From Neisseria sp. oral taxon 014 str. F0314 (GTDB lineage Bacteria > Pseudomonadota > Gammaproteobacteria > Burkholderiales > Neisseriaceae), in contig NZ_CP040504.1 of NCBI RefSeq assembly GCF_005886145.1, positions 186,001 through 250,000 on the forward strand: DNA of 64,000 nucleotides, read 5' to 3'. Positions 44,374-56,085 of the stretch are shown here, piece after piece. The notes below the pieces were generated by a model that was not told the origin of the DNA, did no database searches, and saw only the letters and a list, made by a program, of their open reading frames with translations. Position 1 is the stretch's first letter. Each line of letters begins with the position of its first letter. Made by a program: the position numbers and the translations under genes.

Positions 44374-46383
44374 TTATTGCATTGTTACTATCCTATTAAT
44401 CTGCCAATCAAGGAATGATGTATAAGCGCTGCCGCGGTCGATATACGGTCTGTCTTCGGCAGGCGGTTTGCTCGGCATGGTTTCGGCGGTTTGGACACCT
44501 CGGTTGTTCCAGCGACGGAATTCTTTGTTGGACAGATTATAAAAACCGTGCTCGGTAATCAGAACCTCCGGATTATAACCGTAGCCGCACCACGGGGAGT
44601 CGGGTTGCGGGGCGGTGAGATTGCAGCCGGTTTGGTAATAGCGTGCTTTTGACAGGCTCAGATTGTAGAGTGTCGGCAAAATGTCTTTGTGCGAACCGGC
44701 ACGTTCGGGGTGATACGCCGCGTGGGTACGGTAGGCCGGCGGAATGTAAAGGTAGAATGGCACGCTGTGGCCGAGTGCGGTTTCGTTGGGTTCGGGATAG
44801 TCGATGGCGCGCATATTATGGTCGCCGGTGGCGGCGATAATGGTGTCGGGTGCGATGGTTTTCGCTTTGCTGATAAAGCGGCCGAGTTGGTCGTTGCTGT
44901 ATCGGAAGGTATTGAAAATTTCGTTTAATTCTTTGCCGGATGCGAGCGCGGTAAGGCGTTGCTTTTCTTGCTCGGTCAGACGGAAGTTTTTGGCTTGGTG
45001 GGGGGCGGGCAGACGGTAGGGCGGATGGTTGGTCACGGACATCATCATGATGAACACCGATTTGCCGCTTTTTTCCGCTTGTGCCAGTTCTTTTTCCGCA
45101 TAACGGAACATGAATTCGTCGGGCACGCCCCATGTGCCGGATTCTGCTTCGGGGTAGTGTGATTTGAGGGTGTTTTCGTCGATGATGTCGTTTACGCCCA
45201 AATGCCGCAGGAAATTGTCGAAATCGCGCCAGCCGCCGTTGCCTGCGGTGATATAGACAACGCGGTAGCCGGCATCGAGATAGGGTTTGAACATGTTGCC
45301 GGGAAAGGTTTTGTTTTTGGCGGCGGATTGGCTGAGGTTGAGGCGCGGGCTGCGGATGAAGAAGCGGTGCAGGGTATCGCTGGTGCCGTCGCCTTCGGAG
45401 ACGAAGCGTTGATAAATCCAGTCTTGTTTCCAATGTTCGGCCAATTCGCCGAGCAGGTCGCGTTCGGGCGTATTCATGGTTAGAAGGTGTGTGCTCATGC
45501 TTTCCATGACCGCCAGCACGACATTGGGTTTGTGTTGTTCTACCGCGGAATTTTCATTGGTCAAACTGTATAGACGGTTTAAATCGGCACCGGCTTTTTG
45601 GTTGAGCAGGCGGTTGATTAATGCGATGCCGTCTGAATCGGAAACAGGTGTGAAATTGCTGCTGTTGCGGTGTTCCAAAAATGCCCAATTTAAAGAGATG
45701 AGGGCATTGGGAACGAGTTTGTTCAGTTGCGGGGCGGCGGAAATTTGCATGGAGGTTTGCCGCAAGGGAAATTTGCCGAATGAGCCGCGGATACCCGCGC
45801 TTAGGGCGAGTATGGGCAGAATGACGACGGCAATCCAAGCCGCCTTGCCGGCGGGAGCCGGTTCGGAAAACGGGTATGTGCGGATTCGGGCAAACCATTT
45901 CCCAAATAGGACCGCCGCCGCAACTGCTCCGACAAGTCCCCAAATTACCGGAAAATCCGACCAGATGGTTTTTAATACGGCTGCCGTATCTTCTTCGGAA
46001 ATACCGAAAATGAAAACGTCAAACTGGCGGCCGTAAACGCCGTAGTAAAACCAGTTGCCTATGGCTGCGGCGGAAACGGCTAATAAGAGTAATACTGATA
46101 ATACAACCTGAATATGCCCGTATGCTTCCGCTGTTTTGGATTTGACGAGGCTGAAAAGCCCCAGCAGGAACGGTAGTGCAGTCAATACGGAAGCGGCTTT
46201 GATGTCGAACAACAACCCTTTAACAAACAAATGAACGGTATCGGCAGCATATCGCGTGCGGATGGTATCGGGAAGATAATGTTGAAACATCATGCAGCGT
46301 TCGGCGGAGAGAATCAGAACGGCGCAGAACCATAATAAAAAACAACTGTATAAAATTCTTTTATAAGCAAGCAGGCGTGTCAT
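44374..46383 (-). CDS. LTA synthase-like sulfatase-family membrane enzyme
   Basis: The 669-residue protein has about five N-terminal membrane segments (to residue 200) and a periplasmic sulfatase-fold domain. '[15 protein letters not shown]' contains the likely nucleophile region, '[20 protein letters not shown]' and '[13 protein letters not shown]' follow, and '[10 protein letters not shown]' with '[10 protein letters not shown]' completes the metal site. This is the plan of LtaS, MdoB and phosphoglycerol or phosphoethanolamine transferases. In a Gram-negative it probably decorates glycans or lipids with phosphoglycerol. It differs from neisserial EptA/LptA-type enzymes in length and motifs. 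Confidence 0.8.
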   Translation of the reverse strand: MTRLLAYKRILYSCFLLWFCAVLILSAERCMMFQHYLPDTIRTRYAADTVHLFVKGLLFDIKAASVLTALPFLLGLFSLVKSKTAEAYGHIQVVLSVLLLLAVSAAAIGNWFYYGVYGRQFDVFIFGISEEDTAAVLKTIWSDFPVIWGLVGAVAAAVLFGKWFARIRTYPFSEPAPAGKAAWIAVVILPILALSAGIRGSFGKFPLRQTSMQISAAPQLNKLVPNALISLNWAFLEHRNSSNFTPVSDSDGIALINRLLNQKAGADLNRLYSLTNENSAVEQHKPNVVLAVMESMSTHLLTMNTPERDLLGELAEHWKQDWIYQRFVSEGDGTSDTLHRFFIRSPRLNLSQSAAKNKTFPGNMFKPYLDAGYRVVYITAGNGGWRDFDNFLRHLGVNDIIDENTLKSHYPEAESGTWGVPDEFMFRYAEKELAQAEKSGKSVFIMMMSVTNHPPYRLPAPHQAKNFRLTEQEKQRLTALASGKELNEIFNTFRYSNDQLGRFISKAKTIAPDTIIAATGDHNMRAIDYPEPNETALGHSVPFYLYIPPAYRTHAAYHPERAGSHKDILPTLYNLSLSKARYYQTGCNLTAPQPDSPWCGYGYNPEVLITEHGFYNLSNKEFRRWNNRGVQTAETMPSKPPAEDRPYIDRGSAYTSFLDWQINRIVTMQ

Positions 46384-46521
46384 GGTTGAAGTGTTTGATG
46401 ATTCGTTTGGTTTCGAACGACAACGAAAACGTTATTTTATTATCTTATCTTTACAATTTCAATTGAAATGTAATAAGGCATGCTTGGTTACGCTGTATGC
46501 CCTACGCCCATTTGAAATTTT

Positions 46522-46559
46522 AAAAAGGCCGTCTGAAAAGTTTTCAGACGGCCTTTTTT
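46522..46559. terminator. Uptake-sequence terminator after tkt
   Basis: AAAAAGGCCGTCTGAAAA and TTTTCAGACGGCCTTTTTT form an 18-pair stem with a one-base loop, 22 bases past the tkt stop in the leftward direction. Confidence 0.9.
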
Positions 46560-46581
46560 GCGGTTTATCCGCGGTATTCCG

Positions 46582-48561
46582 TTACAGAACGGATTTCACT
46601 ACTTTCACGACATTTTCGACGGTAAAGCCGAATTCCTTGAACAATACTTCGGCAGGTGCGGATTCGCCGAAACGGTCGATGCCCACGGTTGCACCGTTCA
46701 GTCCGACGTATTTGTACCAACCTTGGCTCAGGCCGGCTTCCACGGCAACGCGCGGCAGGGCGGCGGGCAATACGCTGTTGCGGTAGGCGGTGTCTTGCAG
46801 GTCGAAGATATTGGTGGACGGCATGGAGACGACGCGTACGGCGATACCTTCTTTAGCCAGTGCGGCCTGTGCATCCAATGCGAGTTCGACTTCGGAACCG
46901 GTGGCGATGATAACGGCTTTGGCATCGCCCTGAGCCTCGCTGATGACGTAGCCACCGCGGCGGATGTCGTTAAGTTGCTGTTCGCTGCGTTGGAGGAATT
47001 TCAGATTTTGACGGCTGAAAATCAGGGTGGACGGATGATCCGGGGCTTTGATGGCTTCTGCCCAGGCAACCAGCGATTCTACAGAGTCGCACGGACGCCA
47101 TACCGCCATATTCGGAATCATACGCAGGGTGGCGGTTTGCTCGATAGGCTGGTGGGTCGGACCATCTTCGCCGAGGCCGATGGAGTCGTGGGTGAAGACG
47201 AAGACGGAGTTGATTTTCATCAGTGCCGCCATACGCATGGCGTTGCGCTCGTATTCGCTGAACATCAGGAAAGTCGCGCCGAACGGACGCACACCGCCAT
47301 GCAGGGCAAGGCCGTTCATCACTGCACCCATGCCGAACTCGCGCACACCGTAGTGAATGTAGTTGCCGCCACCGTTACGGGTAATAGATTGGCTGTTTGA
47401 CCAGCTTGTGAGGTTGGACGGGGTCAGGTCGGCAGAACCTCCCACCAGTTCGGGCAGCTCTTTAGCGAGGATTTCGATGCTGTTTTGGCTGGCTTTGCGG
47501 GTGGCGATGGTTTCGGCTTTGGCGCACACTTCTTTCAAGGCCGTCTGAATATAGGCATCGAAGTTTTCCGGCAGTTTTTTATCCATGCGGCGCACGAATT
47601 CTGCGGCTTCGGCAGGATATTTGGCTTGGTATTGCGCAAACAGCTCGTTCCATTCTGCTTCCAGTTTCGCGCCTTTTTCTTTTGCATCCCATGCGGCATA
47701 GATTTCTTGCGGGATTTCAAATGCGGGGTAAGTCCAGCCCAAATGTTTACGCGTGGCTTCGATTTCATCCGCACCCAAAGGTGCGCCATGGGTTTTGTGG
47801 CTGCCTTCTTTGTTGGCGCTGCCTTTGCCGATTAAGGTTTTGCAGCAGATGAGGGACGGTTTGCCGGTTTCGGCGCGGGCGGCTTCAATAGCCGTCTGAA
47901 TGGCGGCGGTGTCGTGGCCGTTTACATTGGGAACGACATGCCAGCCGTAGCTTTCAAAGCGTTGCGGGATGTTTTCGGTAAACCAGCCGTCCACTTTGCC
48001 GTCGATGGAAATATTGTTGTCATCATACAAAACAATCAGTTTGCCCAAGCCCAAGGTGCCGGCGAGCGAACAGGCTTCGTGCGATACGCCTTCCATCATG
48101 CAGCCGTCGCCCATGAAGACGTAGGTGTAGTGATCGACGATGTTCAAACCGTCTTTATTAAATTCGGCGGCAAGGATTTTTTCGGCTAATGCCATACCCA
48201 CCGCGTTGGCAATGCCTTGTCCCAACGGGCCGGTAGTGGTTTCCACGCCGTCGGTGTAGCCGTATTCGGGGTGGCCGGGGGTTTTGCTGTGCAGTTGGCG
48301 GAAGTTTTTCAAGTCTTCAATGCTCAGGTTGTAGCCAGTCAGGTGCAGCAGGCTGTACAACAGCATGGACGCGTGGCCGTTGGAGAGGATGAAGCGGTCG
48401 CGGTTGTAGAATTTGGGGTTGGCGGGGTTGTGGCGCAGGAATTTCGTCCACAATACTTCCGCCATTTCCGCCATACCCATGGGCGCACCAGGGTGGCCGG
48501 AGTTGGCTTTTTGAACAGCATCGACTGAGAGGAAGCGTATTGCATTTGCCAGTTGAGACAT
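46582..48561 (-). CDS. tkt: Transketolase
   Basis: The 659-residue protein has transketolase length and motifs: '[14 protein letters not shown]', '[29 protein letters not shown]' (split), thiamine diphosphate motif '[39 protein letters not shown]' (split), and '[20 protein letters not shown]'. It moves two-carbon units in the pentose phosphate pathway. AAAGG precedes the ATG. It is a single-gene unit with its own terminator. Confidence 0.98.
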   Translation of the reverse strand: MSQLANAIRFLSVDAVQKANSGHPGAPMGMAEMAEVLWTKFLRHNPANPKFYNRDRFILSNGHASMLLYSLLHLTGYNLSIEDLKNFRQLHSKTPGHPEYGYTDGVETTTGPLGQGIANAVGMALAEKILAAEFNKDGLNIVDHYTYVFMGDGCMMEGVSHEACSLAGTLGLGKLIVLYDDNNISIDGKVDGWFTENIPQRFESYGWHVVPNVNGHDTAAIQTAIEAARAETGKPSLICCKTLIGKGSANKEGSHKTHGAPLGADEIEATRKHLGWTYPAFEIPQEIYAAWDAKEKGAKLEAEWNELFAQYQAKYPAEAAEFVRRMDKKLPENFDAYIQTALKEVCAKAETIATRKASQNSIEILAKELPELVGGSADLTPSNLTSWSNSQSITRNGGGNYIHYGVREFGMGAVMNGLALHGGVRPFGATFLMFSEYERNAMRMAALMKINSVFVFTHDSIGLGEDGPTHQPIEQTATLRMIPNMAVWRPCDSVESLVAWAEAIKAPDHPSTLIFSRQNLKFLQRSEQQLNDIRRGGYVISEAQGDAKAVIIATGSEVELALDAQAALAKEGIAVRVVSMPSTNIFDLQDTAYRNSVLPAALPRVAVEAGLSQGWYKYVGLNGATVGIDRFGESAPAEVLFKEFGFTVENVVKVVKSVL

Positions 48562-49014
48562 GTTGAGTACCTTTCTTTAAAGTAGGTATGGAAAACTGCG
48601 GGAGAAATATTTTACCTGTCGATTATCGTCCTATTTTTCTGATGTTTCAAGGAAAAACCGGATTCATGTAACAATATTTCAAGATATTTGCCTGTTATTT
48701 TAGAGTAGTTCGGGTGCGGGTAGGGGCCGTCTGAAAATGACCGGATAATGGGAATTTTTATTATTTTGTTTCGAAACAGTTGGTTATTAATTTAAATCGG
48801 GAAAATAGCGGTTTGCTATAAGTGAAGTGTACATTGCCGGAGTGCTTTGGTGGAATACCTTTTATATTCAGGCAGTAAGGGCAGCCGGTATGATAAAACA
48901 TATATATGCTAAATAAGTAGATGGTTTTGCTTTGATATAGCTCAAATGATATGATTTCAGAACGAATAAAGGCCGTCTGAAAAGATAAAAAGTGCAAAAC
49001 GAGGAACACATGCC
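48562..49014. other. Divergent promoter region between tkt and ccoG
   Basis: A gene-free 453 bases. Apart from two uptake sequences (near 48725 and 48970) and the FNR-like box, nothing structured was seen. Confidence 0.5.
48932..48945 (+). promoter_or_regulatory. Candidate FNR box upstream of ccoG
   Basis: TTGAT-ATAG-CTCAA differs by one base from the FNR consensus TTGAT-N4-ATCAA and sits about 70 bases before the ccoG start. Cytochrome cbb3 assembly genes are classic oxygen-regulated targets. Confidence 0.55.
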
Positions 49015-50466
49015 ATGTCGACTGAAACCCGATCGCCGCAATCCGAAACAAGTAAAGTGAAACCGAAATCCAGTGTTATCCAAATCCATCCCGAGGGCGA
49101 GCGCATCCATCCGAAAAAGGCGGAAGGGCGGTTCGCCAAATTGCGTATTGCCGCCGTATTGGCGACCCAGTTTGTATTTTATGTGATTCCGTGGTTTAAC
49201 TGGAACGGCCGTCAGGCGGTCATTTTTAACATTCCTGACCGGCATTTCTTCATTTTCGGGCTGTCGCTGGGCATGGGCGACTTGATTTACCTTGCCCTGC
49301 TGCTGATGATTTGCGCTTTCGGGCTGTTTTGGTGGACGACGATTGCCGGACGTTTGTGGTGCGGCTATTCCTGCCCGCAGACGGTTTACACCGAAATCAT
49401 GCTGTGGATCGACAACTTGGTCGAAGGCGACCGCAACAAACGGCTGAAGCTGGAAAAATCGCCGTGGAATTTCACTAAAATCCGCATCAAAGCCACCAAA
49501 GCCCTGCTGATTCTCCTTTTTTGCGCGTGGACGGGTATTACATTTGCCGGTTGGTTCGTTCCGATTCGCCAGTTCGTTCCCGACTTGTTTGCCGGGGCTG
49601 CGGGCGGCGGCGCAATGTTTGCCGCAGCGTTTTACGGCTTCATGACCTTCTTCTTTGCCCACGTCATGCGCGAGAAAGTGTGCCTGCATATGTGTCCGTA
49701 TGCACGCTTCCAAAGTGCGATGTTCGACAAAGACACGCTGATTATTTCTTATGATACCGAACGCGGCGAACCGCGCGGTGCACGCAAGAAAACTGCTAAC
49801 AAAGAAGAAAGCGGGTTGGGAGACTGCATTAACTGTACCATGTGCGTACAAGTTTGCCCCGTCGGTATCGACATTCGCAACGGTTTGCAATACCAATGTA
49901 TCGGCTGTGCTGCCTGCATTGATGCTTGTGATGAAATCATGGATAAAATGGGCTATCCGCGCGGTCTGATACGCTATACGACCGAAGGTGCATTAGAGCA
50001 TGAATATCCCGAAAGCGATATTAAAAAACGCCTGAAACGCCCGCGTGTGGCGGGATACGGCGCAGTTTTGTTGGTTGTGATCGCCGCATTTTTGGTCGGT
50101 ATTTCCACCCGCAAAATGGTGGCAGTTGATATTTTGAAAGACCGCGGCGTGATGGTACGTGAAAATAGCAAAGGTTGGCTCGAAAACGCTTACAACCTGC
50201 GTATTATCAATAATAGTGAACGCGAACAAATCATGACGGCTACCGTAAAGGGATTTGATGACATTTCCTTAACCGGACTGCCGCCGGAAGGGCTGAAACT
50301 GCCACCACGTGAAACCATTACCATTCCGGTTCAGGTGTCTACTATTCCCGAATATGCTGACAAAGGCAGCCATCCGATAGAATTTACTTTTACTTATCAT
50401 GAGTCAGGCAGTAAACAGGGCAATGAAACGGTATTGAAGGAAGAATCGGCGTTTATTGGAGAGTAA
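49015..50466 (+). CDS. ccoG: Cytochrome c oxidase accessory protein CcoG
   Basis: The 483-residue protein is a polyferredoxin-type membrane protein: about four to five membrane segments, 'GYSCPQTVYTEIMLWID' with the conserved cysteine, 'CLHMCPYARFQSAMFD', and two 4Fe-4S sets CINCTMCVQVC and CIGCAACIDAC, then a C-terminal Ig-like periplasmic part. CcoG reduces copper for delivery to the cbb3 oxidase. Five bases separate it from the fixH-like gene. ccoNOP are outside the window. GAGGA precedes the ATG, and an FNR-like box lies upstream. Confidence 0.95.
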   Translation: MSTETRSPQSETSKVKPKSSVIQIHPEGERIHPKKAEGRFAKLRIAAVLATQFVFYVIPWFNWNGRQAVIFNIPDRHFFIFGLSLGMGDLIYLALLLMICAFGLFWWTTIAGRLWCGYSCPQTVYTEIMLWIDNLVEGDRNKRLKLEKSPWNFTKIRIKATKALLILLFCAWTGITFAGWFVPIRQFVPDLFAGAAGGGAMFAAAFYGFMTFFFAHVMREKVCLHMCPYARFQSAMFDKDTLIISYDTERGEPRGARKKTANKEESGLGDCINCTMCVQVCPVGIDIRNGLQYQCIGCAACIDACDEIMDKMGYPRGLIRYTTEGALEHEYPESDIKKRLKRPRVAGYGAVLLVVIAAFLVGISTRKMVAVDILKDRGVMVRENSKGWLENAYNLRIINNSEREQIMTATVKGFDDISLTGLPPEGLKLPPRETITIPVQVSTIPEYADKGSHPIEFTFTYHESGSKQGNETVLKEESAFIGE

Positions 50467-50471
50467 GTCGT

Positions 50472-51044
50472 ATGTCCGAACAAAATAAAGTGAAGCCGTG
50501 GTATAAACAGGCATGGCCTTGGATTTTAATGGCTGGGCCGATTTTTGTAGTAATCGCCAGTGTGTCGATGTTCTTTGTGGCTAAAGACAATATGACTGAT
50601 TTGGTAACGGATGATTATTATAAGGACGGCAAACATATAGAAATTCAGCTTCATCGTGATGAAGAAGCTGTTAAACGGAAAATCCGTGCAAGATTACTGG
50701 TCAGCCCCGATTACAGTGCGGCCAAAGTTTTTGTTAGCGGTGATTTCGATGCCAAACAGCCGTTGAACTTGTTACTGATGCATCCTGTGAAGAAAACGCA
50801 AGATCAGACTGTGCGCTTGCAACCGGTTTCAGATGGTCAAGGAAAACAAACCGAATATAACGCTGTTTTTAAACCGCTGCCGCCGACCAACCATTGGTAT
50901 ATTCGTATTGAAGATGTTGCCGGTGTGTGGAGGGTGGAAAGTAAATGGATAGTCAGTCAGGGTAATTCCATAGATTTGACACCGATGGATAAATTGCTCG
51001 GTAATTCTGGAAACGCGGAAGCGGAAAACGGTGCGGTTAAGTAA
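50472..51044 (+). CDS. FixH-family protein
   Basis: The 190-residue protein has a single membrane segment (about 16-36, 'WPWILMAGPIFVVIASVSMF'), the conserved 'VTDDYYKDGK' stretch just after it, and a beta-sandwich periplasmic domain. FixH proteins assist cbb3 oxidase assembly, probably in copper handling with CcoG/CcoI. It is coupled to ccoG and is the last gene of the unit. Confidence 0.88.
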   Translation: MSEQNKVKPWYKQAWPWILMAGPIFVVIASVSMFFVAKDNMTDLVTDDYYKDGKHIEIQLHRDEEAVKRKIRARLLVSPDYSAAKVFVSGDFDAKQPLNLLLMHPVKKTQDQTVRLQPVSDGQGKQTEYNAVFKPLPPTNHWYIRIEDVAGVWRVESKWIVSQGNSIDLTPMDKLLGNSGNAEAENGAVK

Positions 51045-51410
51045 TATGATAATATAATTAAAATAATTTATTAAAAATTTCATATAGTTATGAATATGGT
51101 TATGAGGACTAAAAATGTTTATTAGTCGCAACTATTTAGATGATTAGTATGAACAATGTTGTTCAGCACAATTTTCTTTCTTGTAAGAATAAGGTAAAAG
51201 GTAAGAGATTTTCAGATTTATCTTTGATTAACGGCTATTGCAATGATTTTTATACTCATTATAGGTATTTCAAATATTCTATCCGTCGGTACCATTCTTT
51301 TATAACTGTCAAAACAACCTTATCTAACTAAATAATATCATTACAAACTTTATCTGCAGCTAAAACTGGGTAATGCAAAGTGTTATAGCGGAGTCGAAAC
51401 GAAAGTCATG
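51045..51410. other. AT-rich gap between fixH and uvrC
   Basis: 366 bases with strongly raised A+T and no coding pattern. A 63-codon frame at 51140-51331 has no ribosome site or recognisable sequence. No clear terminator hairpin was found after fixH. Confidence 0.45.
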
Positions 51411-53252
51411 TTAATGCAGATACTCGTAAATCTTTTCTGCCAATGCCTTGCTGATGCCTTCGACTTGTTCCAAATCTTCTTTGCTGGCGGCAACGACGCC
51501 GCGCAGGCCGCCGAAGCGGGTGAGCAGGGCTTGGCGGCGTTTGCTGCCTACGCCGGGGATGTCGCTGAGGGACGAGGTAACGCGGGCTTTGTCGCGTTTT
51601 TTGCGGTGGCCGGTGATAGCGAAGCGGTGTGATTCGTCGCGCACGGTTTGCAGGAGGTGCAGGGCGGGGCTGTTGGGCGGCAGGCGGAAGGTTTCGCCGG
51701 TGAACGGGAGGATGAGTTCTTCCATGCCGGCTTTGCGTTCGGGTCCTTTGGCGATGCCGACCAAGGGGATATGCAGCCCGAGTTCTTCCCATACAGATAC
51801 GGCGATGCCGATTTGTCCTTTGCCGCCGTCAATTAATACGACATCGGGCCATTTGACGGTCTCGCCGTTGGCTTCGGCTTCCTGCATTTTGCCGTAGCGG
51901 CGGGTGAGGACTTCGCGCATGGCGGCGTAGTCGTCGCCAGGTTTGGCGGTGGTGATGTTGTAGCGGCGGTATTGCGAGGGTTGGATGTTTTGTTCGTCGT
52001 ACACGACACAGGAGGCGATGGTGGCTTCGCCTTGGGTGTGGCTGATGTCGAAGCATTCGAGGCGGTTGAGGTCGTCTGAATTCATGTTCAGGATTTTTGC
52101 CAACTCGTCGATTCGGTGTTGCTGGCTGCTTTGTTGCAGGCGGCGTTGGGCAATCGCCATCTGTGCGTTTTGTTCTGCCATTTTCAGCCAGACTTTGCGT
52201 TCGCCTATGGTTTTGGTCACGAACTGCATTTGTTTGCCGTGTTCGCCCTCTAAGGCTTCTTTCAATGCGTCGGGCACGGTGAAGTTGCTGATGATGATGT
52301 CGGGTTTGCTTTTGCCCAGATAGTGTTGGGCGACGAAGGCTTCGGCGTAGTCTTGTCCGTTTGGTTCGGGGTCGTTTTTGGTGTCGGGGAAGAAGCTTTT
52401 GTCGCCGACGTGCCGCCCGCCGCGTATGCTGACCCAGTGTACGCAGACGAGGCCGTCTGAAACGGCAAGCGCGAGCAGGTCGATGTCGTTGGGGTTGTTC
52501 GGGTTTTTGCTGTCGATGAACTGGTTGCTCTGCATGATGCCGAGTGCTTGGATTTGGTCGCGGTAACGGGCTGCTTCCTCAAATTGCAGGTTGGCGGCGG
52601 CGGTCTGCATTTTGTGTTGCAGGGTGCGGGTCAGTTCGTCGGTTTTACCGTTGAGGAAAGTGGCGGCTTGACGCACGCTGTCGCGGTAGTCTTCTTCGCT
52701 GATGTGTCCGACGCAGGGCGCGGTGCAGCGCTTGATTTGATACAGCAGGCAAGGGCGGTCGCGGTGTTCGAACACGCTGTCTTCGCAGGTGCGCAGCATG
52801 AAGACTTTTTGCAGGACTTGGATGCTGTCGCGCACGGCGTTGCTGTTGGGATAGGGGCCGAAGTATTGGTTCGGCTTTTTCAGCGTGCCGCGGTAATACG
52901 CCATCTGCGGATATTGATGTCCGCTCAGCATTAAATATGGATAGCTTTTGTCGTCGCGGAAAAGGATATTGTATTTCGGCGACAGGGCTTTGATGAAGTT
53001 GTTTTCGAGAATCAGGGCTTCGGCTTCGGAACGGGTGATGGTGGTTTCGATATGATGAACCTGTTTCACCATCAATGCAATGCGCGGGGAATGGTCGTTT
53101 TTCTGGAAATAGCCGGACACGCGCCGCTTAAGATTGACCGCTTTGCCGACGTATAAAACGTTGCCGCCTTCGTCGAAAAAACGGTATACGCCGGGCAGGT
53201 TGGGCAGGTTTTTTAAAAACAATTCCAGATTGAAATCTTGCGGCTGCGACAC
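51411..53252 (-). CDS. uvrC: Excinuclease ABC subunit C
   Basis: The 613-residue protein has the GIY-YIG nuclease ('GVYRFFDEGGNVLYVGKAVNLKRRV' split), the CAPCVGHI cysteine region, the UvrB-binding UVR motif near 'LQHKMQTAAANLQFEEAARYRDQI', the RNase H-like 5' nuclease ('ECFDISHTQGEATIASCVVYD', 'VLIDGGKGQ') and C-terminal helix-hairpin-helix pairs ('IPGVGSKRRQALLTRFGG', 'VEGISKALAEKIY'). It makes both incisions in nucleotide excision repair. The start is GTG at 53252, with AAGAGA upstream. Confidence 0.97.
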   Translation of the reverse strand: MSQPQDFNLELFLKNLPNLPGVYRFFDEGGNVLYVGKAVNLKRRVSGYFQKNDHSPRIALMVKQVHHIETTITRSEAEALILENNFIKALSPKYNILFRDDKSYPYLMLSGHQYPQMAYYRGTLKKPNQYFGPYPNSNAVRDSIQVLQKVFMLRTCEDSVFEHRDRPCLLYQIKRCTAPCVGHISEEDYRDSVRQAATFLNGKTDELTRTLQHKMQTAAANLQFEEAARYRDQIQALGIMQSNQFIDSKNPNNPNDIDLLALAVSDGLVCVHWVSIRGGRHVGDKSFFPDTKNDPEPNGQDYAEAFVAQHYLGKSKPDIIISNFTVPDALKEALEGEHGKQMQFVTKTIGERKVWLKMAEQNAQMAIAQRRLQQSSQQHRIDELAKILNMNSDDLNRLECFDISHTQGEATIASCVVYDEQNIQPSQYRRYNITTAKPGDDYAAMREVLTRRYGKMQEAEANGETVKWPDVVLIDGGKGQIGIAVSVWEELGLHIPLVGIAKGPERKAGMEELILPFTGETFRLPPNSPALHLLQTVRDESHRFAITGHRKKRDKARVTSSLSDIPGVGSKRRQALLTRFGGLRGVVAASKEDLEQVEGISKALAEKIYEYLH

Positions 53253-53361
53253 GGGATTCTCTTGTTATATAAGTTCTTCATGGTCTTAATACGATATCTA
53301 AAGAACTGAAGGAGTTTGTTTCTTTAGTTTATGTCTATGGCTAGGACACATGAACACATTA

Positions 53362-54366
<1,005 letters not shown>

Positions 54367-54441
54367 TTACTTGAAACTCAGGCCGTCTGAAATATCGGGC
54401 GTGGGCCGGCAGGCCTTGTTTCTGCCGTGTTATTGTCTGTG

Positions 54442-54485
54442 AGGCCGTCTGAAAAGAGGCGGGCGGGCTTTTTCAGACGGCCTTT
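54442..54485. terminator. Uptake-sequence hairpin
   Basis: AGGCCGTCTGAAAA and TTTTTCAGACGGCCTTT bracket a GC-rich loop after the coiled-coil lipoprotein gene. A second opposed pair lies at about 54347-54395. Confidence 0.75.
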
Positions 54486-54495
54486 AAGTTTTTTA

Positions 54496-55065
54496 TCAGC
54501 GGCGGCGGCCGAAACCTCCGCGCATGGCGGGACGGCGGTAGTTCGGCTGCATTCTGGTGGTCTGGCGGTAGTTGGGTGTGGCGGCGGCACGGTTTTGCGC
54601 GGGCAGGCTACGGGTGTTCAACTGCTGCGTGGTTCTGCGGTTCGGACGGGCAGACTGATAATAGCTGGTGCGCGCGCGTTGTGCGACGGGGCTGTTTTGG
54701 TTGCGCGCCTGAGTGAATTTGTTGGCCAAGGCGTTGCCGATGAAGGCACCTGCCGCCGTGCCGATAAGGCTTTGCAGCAGCCAGCTTCCGCTGGATTGGT
54801 CGTAGATATATTGCTGGCCGTCGGTACCTGTTACCGGCTGGCCGTTGTTGCCGTTGGCTTGGGCTTCGGCCGGAATGGTGTCTTTGACGCCTTCGGGGGT
54901 GAGTTGGTAAACGGTGTTGTCCTGCTGGCCGCCGTTTTGTTGCGCCAACTGCTGTTGTAGGGCTTCGATTTGTTTTTGCTGCTGCTCGAGTTGGGCTTGC
55001 GTGTTGTCTTTACATGCGGCTAAGGCAAGGGCGGAAAGTGCGGCAAGGGCGACGGTTTTTTTCAT
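54496..55065 (-). CDS. Coiled-coil, glycine-zipper-like lipoprotein
   Basis: The 189-residue protein has a lipoprotein signal ending ALAAC (Cys18), a glutamine-rich coiled coil ('QLEQQQKQIEALQQQLAQQ'), a small hydrophobic glycine-zipper-like segment ('LLQSLIGTAAGAFIGNALANKF') and a very basic, Arg/Asn/Gln/Pro-rich C-terminus ending GFGRRR. The basic tail may bind nucleic acid, LOS or peptidoglycan. No named family is recognised. The uptake hairpin ends its transcript. Confidence 0.75.
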   Translation of the reverse strand: MKKTVALAALSALALAACKDNTQAQLEQQQKQIEALQQQLAQQNGGQQDNTVYQLTPEGVKDTIPAEAQANGNNGQPVTGTDGQQYIYDQSSGSWLLQSLIGTAAGAFIGNALANKFTQARNQNSPVAQRARTSYYQSARPNRRTTQQLNTRSLPAQNRAAATPNYRQTTRMQPNYRRPAMRGGFGRRR

Positions 55066-55175
55066 CTTTAATCCTGTGTGAAGTGTTTTTAAGGCCGTCT
55101 GAAACGGCGGAGCAGGCGGCTTTTCCGGCTCTTGCGCCTTTATATGGTGTATTTTTTCCGTTTATCAAGTTTGTG

Positions 55176-55703
55176 TTACAGCGGCAGTGCGGGCAGTTTG
55201 GCGGCAAGGGCGAGGCTGTTGGCAATCATGCTGCCTCGTTCTTCCGCTTCGTATTCGGTCTCGACTATCAGCAGGTCGGCCGGTCTGTTCGCATGGAGGC
55301 TCATGTGCATTTCTGCGGGGGTAAATGGCAGCTTGTGCGCCCGTGCGAACGCTTGCGCGCGGCGGTTGGCTGTTTTCAGCATCGGCAGCAGGGTGATGTC
55401 GAGATGGAAGCGGCGCGCGCGCAGGACGATGATGCGGGCGGCAAACCAGTCTGCGTCGTCGGTGAAGGCGACGGGGCTGTGCGGACCAAAATCGTGGCGC
55501 ATGGCGGCAATCATGACGGCGACGGCGCGGATTTGCGGCAACAGCGCTTCGCTGACGAGGTTGTCGGATTGCTCCGGCAGTGTACGGTCGCGGTTGGCGC
55601 GGCTGACATTACCGTCGGTAATCATCATGCAGCGGTGGAGGCGGGCTTCTTGGGGGAGGGTTTTGCGTACGGTATTCATTTTGTCTGTTGCTTTCGTCAT
55701 CAT
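55176..55703 (-). CDS. Conserved hypothetical protein
   Basis: The 175-residue soluble protein contains 'RHDFGPHSPVAFTDDADWFAARIIVLRARRFHLDITLLP' (split) and 'AQAFARAHKLPFTPAEMH', with many Arg/His residues. I recognise no family. Two adjacent ATG codons and a later one at about residue 9 make the start uncertain, and no strong ribosome site is visible. The codon pattern looks genuine and the opposite frame is a mirror of it. It is upstream of the coiled-coil lipoprotein in the same direction. Confidence 0.6.
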   Translation of the reverse strand: MMTKATDKMNTVRKTLPQEARLHRCMMITDGNVSRANRDRTLPEQSDNLVSEALLPQIRAVAVMIAAMRHDFGPHSPVAFTDDADWFAARIIVLRARRFHLDITLLPMLKTANRRAQAFARAHKLPFTPAEMHMSLHANRPADLLIVETEYEAEERGSMIANSLALAAKLPALPL

Positions 55704-56050
55704 TTCAAATCTTTTCTTTTGAGTTTGATTCCGGCGGCAATCTTCAAAGTATCAAAAAAGCCGCCTGAAAATCGGGCGGCTCTTATTCGCATCTGCTTGT
55801 TTTTAGGTTTCAGACAAGCGCAAAAAAGTACCGCACGGTTGTGTGGTACCAATAAAAATAAGCAAATGGGCGAATATTTGTCGGGTTCATGATATGAAAT
55901 CTAATGTGTACTTTGGTGTAGTGAAACGTAGTGTAAAACAAAAAACGGGCCGGTTTCAATGTTTTGCTCTAAAAAAACGGATTGATATTTTTCAACTTAT
56001 TGAAATTGATAGAATTTATTTTACAGTTAGAACGGTGTTTCCGGTTATGG
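55704..56050. other. Gap with two small hairpins
   Basis: Gene-poor and AT-rich on its right half. GCCGCC/GGCGGC arms near 55759-55782 and GTACCGCAC/GTGTGGTAC arms near 55827-55850 can form hairpins. A 55-73 codon frame ending in an uptake sequence (MEAV stop) near 55843-56061 is not convincing as a gene. Confidence 0.4.
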
Positions 56051-56080
56051 AGGCCGTCTGAAACGTTTTCAGACGGCCTT
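56051..56080. terminator. Uptake-sequence terminator after cysJ
   Basis: AGGCCGTCTGAAA-CG-TTTTCAGACGGCCTT lies six bases past the cysJ stop in the leftward direction. Confidence 0.85.
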
Positions 56081-56085
56081 GGCCG

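Noticed and set aside
51140..51331. 63-codon frame in the gap after fixH
   Set aside because: No ribosome site, AT-rich random composition, no recognisable motif.
55843..56061. 72-codon frame ending at an uptake sequence
   Set aside because: Weak start, no motif, and it ends only because of the uptake sequence. It could be real but cannot be supported.
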